Assembly: GCA_017453565.1 (NCBI GenBank)
Contig: JAFTEQ010000006.1
Coordinates: 1-48,648 of the forward strand
Reading direction: 5' to 3'
Length of the DNA stretch: 48,648 nucleotides
Source: Bacteroidales bacterium
GTDB lineage: Bacteria > Bacteroidota > Bacteroidia > Bacteroidales > UBA932
The notes below the pieces were generated by a model, which saw only the letters and a list, made by a program, of their open reading frames with translations, was not told the origin of the DNA and ran no database searches. Positions 42,978-48,648 of the stretch are shown piece by piece. How positions within the stretch are numbered: the first letter of the stretch is position 1; each line of letters begins with the position of its first letter. Both the position numbers and the translations under genes were made by a program.

Positions 42978-45104
42978 TCACTTCTCCAGGAGCAGGCCCT
43001 GATAGCCGCAGGGCACCACGAGACGCCCCTTCCAGAAGACGGCGAGGTCGGGGTTGCTTGCCACGCTCTCTTTCCAGAGCACGACGGGGTGCCGCTCATC
43101 GCTCATGTCTACGAGGCGCACTTCCCGCGCGATGCGGGCGGTGAGGGCGACCCTGCTGCCGCCGTCCCAGGCGGGGATGCCGGCAAAGTCGCCCTTGACT
43201 CCGGGCCAGCGCTCTCCGGAAAAAGCCCGTTCCGGGTCGATGAAGCGCAACTCCCCCGGGAAACTGCCAAGGAAGAGCCCGTTCCGGTAATTGGTTACCC
43301 CGTTCGTGAGGCTGGGGCGGTTGTTCCGGTCGATGGTGGACACGTACGGCGGATCCCCCATGGAGAGATCAATCCAGCGGTAGCCCTGATTGGCTACCGA
43401 GAAGGGCCAGAGGCCGTTCGAGGCCGCTTCGGAGGGAAGGTATCGGTCCCAGCCCGGGCAGCCTCCATTAAAGATGAAGTACAGCCTGAATTCCGGGAAG
43501 ATGCTGTTGTCCAGTACGTAGTAGCCCGACGTGCGGTCGGTTGCCACCACGTGACGGCTGTTCGGCGTCCAAACCCAGAGACAGAGTTTCTCCCCGCCCG
43601 GACCGCGGACACGGTAGTGCGACAGTTCCTTCAGGCCTGGTGTCCCTTGGCCCAGAGCCGCTCTTCCCGACCGGGCCGGGCCGTAGACCCCCAGGCCGTC
43701 AAGGCCTTCCGCCACGTAGATCCGTCCGTCGCGCACCCGCACGTCTCCGGCAAAACCCGCTCTGTGGTAACAGGGGACCAGGCGTCCGTCGGCACCCTCT
43801 TCCAGCAGGTAGAAACCCGCCTCGCCGCAGGCCACGGCCAGGCGGTCCCCCATTACGGCCACCGAACGCACCTGCCCCCGCGCCTCAGGCCGCCAGGCGG
43901 TGAAATGACTGTCCACCGGTGTATCGTATGGGTCGCGGAAACCGGGATTCAGGGGGACGGAACCCTTGTCGATCCGCTCAGGCCTGGCCCTTTTGCAGAC
44001 CGCTACGGCGAGACCCAGATTCTGCGCGGTGAAATAGACGACCCCCTTGCCCACGGCGACGGAGGTCACCGGCCGGCCCGGAGCGGGAGTCTCCAGGTAT
44101 TTCTTATCGCTGGTTTTGGGGACCGGAAGGCTCTTGTCGGGCAGGATGATGCGTCCCAGGATCGCCGGCTTGCGCGGGTCGCTGCAGTCGATGGCATAGA
44201 GGCCGTTGAAGGTGTCGGCCACAAACACCGTCTTCCCGTCCCCGCTGGGCCGGGGCGTCCAGTAATCGCTCCCGCGCATGTAGAGTTTGGGAAAATCGAT
44301 GCGCGAAAGCCGCTCGGGTTGCGTGGGGTCGGAGCAGTCGAAGATCTCGAGCCCGTGTCCGTTTCCGTAGTTCTCTTCGGTGCTGCGCCCGTTGTTGCGG
44401 CCGTGGTGCCCCGTGGCGGCGAAAAGCAGTTGCCCCTGCTTCCGGACGCCATCTCCGTTGCCCTGCAGCTTGCAGATGTGTGCCACATGCAGCTGCGCGC
44501 AGTCGTGTGCGTCGATCACCGTAATCTCGCCCCGTCCCCAGTCGCCCGAATAGAGCCAGCCGTCCTGGTAGCAGTTGCTCTGCGATTCGGAGGTCTTGAT
44601 GAGCGTGATGTGCTGCGGATGCGCGGGGTCGGTCACATCCACGAACTCCACCCCGTTCTGCCGCAGGCTCACGAAGAGCACGTCGCCCGCAAGGTCGAGC
44701 CCGGTAGCCAGTTCCACGGGGTCGTAGCGGGTAAGGAGCGAGAGGCTGTCGGGTTGGCGCGCATCGAGCACCCATAGGCCGGTCTCCCGGCTCGCCACGT
44801 AGACGTATCCTTTCCCGCCCGTTATCTGACGGCACTTTCCCTTGATGCGGCACTCCGCCAGCAGTTTGGGGTTACGGGGCTCCCGTACGTCGAAGCGGTA
44901 GACCGTGCTTCCGGCGCCCACGAAGAGCGTCTCTCCGTCCAGGAACAGCGCATTGCCCGCCCTGTCCACGCCCGGCACCACCGTTACGGACTTGAATGCC
45001 TTACCCTTCTTGGCGATGTCCGCAAGGGGAATCTCCATAATGGCGGCGCGGGCTCCAAGGCAGAAAAAGGCGCAAAAGACAGCGAGGCAAAGGCGTGTTT
45101 TCAT
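42978..45104 (-). CDS. secreted LVIVD-repeat beta-propeller protein
   Basis: A 708-residue exported protein built of repeated strand units of the LVIVD type: GNALFLDGETLFVGAG..VYRFDVREPRNPKLL, GYVYVASRETGLWVLDARQPDSL and further copies along the chain, each about 40-45 residues, suggesting one or two propellers. The signal peptide MKTRLCLAVFCAFFCLGARAA selects the Met at 45104; Met at 45113 or 45131 would leave no leader after the promoter box at 45119. There is no enzymatic motif. LVIVD proteins are secreted or surface proteins of unknown binding function. It has its own promoter and lies upstream of, but not fused to, the spt operon. Confidence 0.78.
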   Translation of the reverse strand: MKTRLCLAVFCAFFCLGARAAIMEIPLADIAKKGKAFKSVTVVPGVDRAGNALFLDGETLFVGAGSTVYRFDVREPRNPKLLAECRIKGKCRQITGGKGYVYVASRETGLWVLDARQPDSLSLLTRYDPVELATGLDLAGDVLFVSLRQNGVEFVDVTDPAHPQHITLIKTSESQSNCYQDGWLYSGDWGRGEITVIDAHDCAQLHVAHICKLQGNGDGVRKQGQLLFAATGHHGRNNGRSTEENYGNGHGLEIFDCSDPTQPERLSRIDFPKLYMRGSDYWTPRPSGDGKTVFVADTFNGLYAIDCSDPRKPAILGRIILPDKSLPVPKTSDKKYLETPAPGRPVTSVAVGKGVVYFTAQNLGLAVAVCKRARPERIDKGSVPLNPGFRDPYDTPVDSHFTAWRPEARGQVRSVAVMGDRLAVACGEAGFYLLEEGADGRLVPCYHRAGFAGDVRVRDGRIYVAEGLDGLGVYGPARSGRAALGQGTPGLKELSHYRVRGPGGEKLCLWVWTPNSRHVVATDRTSGYYVLDNSIFPEFRLYFIFNGGCPGWDRYLPSEAASNGLWPFSVANQGYRWIDLSMGDPPYVSTIDRNNRPSLTNGVTNYRNGLFLGSFPGELRFIDPERAFSGERWPGVKGDFAGIPAWDGGSRVALTARIAREVRLVDMSDERHPVVLWKESVASNPDLAVFWKGRLVVPCGYQGLLLEK

Positions 45105-45118
45105 GGTGGTCATTTTTG

Positions 45119-45126
45119 CAAAAATA
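45119..45126 (-). promoter_or_regulatory. -7 promoter box for the LVIVD gene
   Basis: Perfect TATTTTTG on the minus strand, 14 bases before the preferred start. Confidence 0.55.
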
Positions 45127-45127
45127 G

Positions 45128-48340
<3,213 letters not shown>

Positions 48341-48346
48341 TAAAAG

Positions 48347-48377
48347 TTTGCAGATACCGCAAAAGTTCCTATCTTTG
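48347..48377 (+). promoter_or_regulatory. complete promoter for tRNA-Ser
   Basis: TTTG (48347-48350), 19 bases, then TATCTTTG (48370-48377): both elements match the Bacteroidetes primary sigma consensus with accepted spacing. It begins 6 bases after the GH2 stop. Confidence 0.85.
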
Positions 48378-48425
48378 CAGTCCGCGCCGGGGCAGTCCGG
48401 CCGGGTTTCGGGTTAAAACCCTTCC

Positions 48426-48512
48426 GGAGAGGTGGGTGAGTGGCTGAAACCAGCAGTTTGCTAAACTGCCGTACGGGTAACCGTACCACGAGTTCGAATC
48501 TCGTCCTCTCCG
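48426..48512 (+). tRNA. tRNA-Ser (anticodon GCU)
   Basis: An 87-base type II tRNA. Acceptor stem GGAGAGG (48426-48432) pairs with CCTCTCC (48505-48511), discriminator G. The anticodon loop TTGCTAA carries GCT (reads AGC/AGU). A long variable arm GTACGG..CCGTAC and the T-loop GTTCGAATC are present. CCA is not encoded. Confidence 0.95.
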
Positions 48513-48513
48513 C

Positions 48514-48556
48514 AAACATCCTTGTAATCAACTGATTATAAGGATGTTTTCTTTTT
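48514..48556 (+). terminator. terminator after tRNA-Ser
   Basis: Inverted repeat AAACATCCTTGTAATC (48514-48529) with GATTATAAGGATGTTT (48534-48549), one G-U pair, loop AACT, followed by TCTTTTT. Starts one base after the tRNA. Confidence 0.75.
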
Positions 48557-48580
48557 AACATACAATGCTACATACAAAAA

Positions 48581-48648
48581 CTAGAAGGTATTTCGGCGGA
48601 TAAGGGAGGCGGTGCACTGCAGCTGGGAGAGGCGGCCTTCCAGCAGCA
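48581..48648 (-). CDS. possible 3' end of a leftward gene (partial)
   Basis: On the minus strand the frame entering from the right edge reads LLEGRLSQLQCTASLIRRNTF and stops at TAG (48581-48583). Third positions are mostly G or C, as in the genes of this window. Only 21 codons are visible, so neither reality nor identity is certain. Confidence 0.35.
   Translation of the reverse strand, partial: LLEGRLSQLQCTASLIRRNTF

Noticed and set aside
43061-43099. Longer spt start reaching into the LVIVD gene
   Set aside because: The added 59 residues are unlike any SPT N-terminus and are antisense-free shadow of the LVIVD coding end; the promoter box lies between this start and the one at 42922.

Overview
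The window is chromosomal DNA from a GC-rich member of the Bacteroidetes, most likely Bacteroidales (inference). Support: Bacteroidetes-type -7 promoter boxes (TAnnTTTG) before most transcription units with almost no Shine-Dalgarno sequences, a fused SecDF, fumarate reductase of the Bacteroidetes type, DUF4923, BACON, M6 peptidase and LVIVD proteins, a serine palmitoyltransferase (sphingolipid maker), and GH2, GH127 and GH77 glycosidases. I see 33 complete protein genes, one tRNA-Ser and one gene fragment at the right edge. There is no transposase, CRISPR array or rRNA.

Layout. 0.1-9.6 kb: a leftward block, mfd, then coaX, an outer-membrane barrel protein, a TPR protein, lptC and ppiD (envelope biogenesis). 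9.6-9.9 kb: a 258-bp AT-rich gap between divergent mfd and ruvB with several near-DnaA-box 9-mers and short repeats, a candidate replication origin. 9.9-13.7 kb: ruvB, then fumarate reductase A and B without the membrane cytochrome b gene. 13.7-17.5 kb: leftward GH127, hflX and a TonB-family gene. 17.6-19.9 kb: ybeY and mnmG with two parS-like palindromes, one inside mnmG and one in the mnmG/ruvA gap. 20-24.6 kb: ruvA leftward, and a rightward sufS-sufE-sufT-folK run followed by glyS. 24.6-27.2 kb: an EEP-family hydrolase, a ThiL-like protein without the kinase's metal-binding aspartates, and a DUF4923 protein. 27.2-34 kb: dnaE and secDF. 34-37.3 kb: a PD40 propeller protein and malQ. 37.3-41 kb: a BACON lipoprotein plus M6 metalloprotease. 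40.9-45.1 kb: an SDR abutting serine palmitoyltransferase, and an LVIVD propeller protein. 45.2-48.6 kb: GH2 beta-galactosidase and tRNA-Ser.

How it fits together. mfd, ruvA, ruvB and dnaE (repair and replication) lie around the candidate oriC and parS sites, suggesting an origin-proximal segment. Envelope genes (lptC, ppiD, barrel, secDF, tonB, sphingolipid synthesis) are the second theme; Fe-S supply and tRNA functions (suf genes, mnmG, glyS, ybeY) the third. Carbohydrate enzymes are scattered singly, without SusC/SusD, so this is not a polysaccharide utilisation locus. Convergent gene pairs almost all touch or overlap; the one 32-bp convergent gap is largely filled by a parS-like palindrome.
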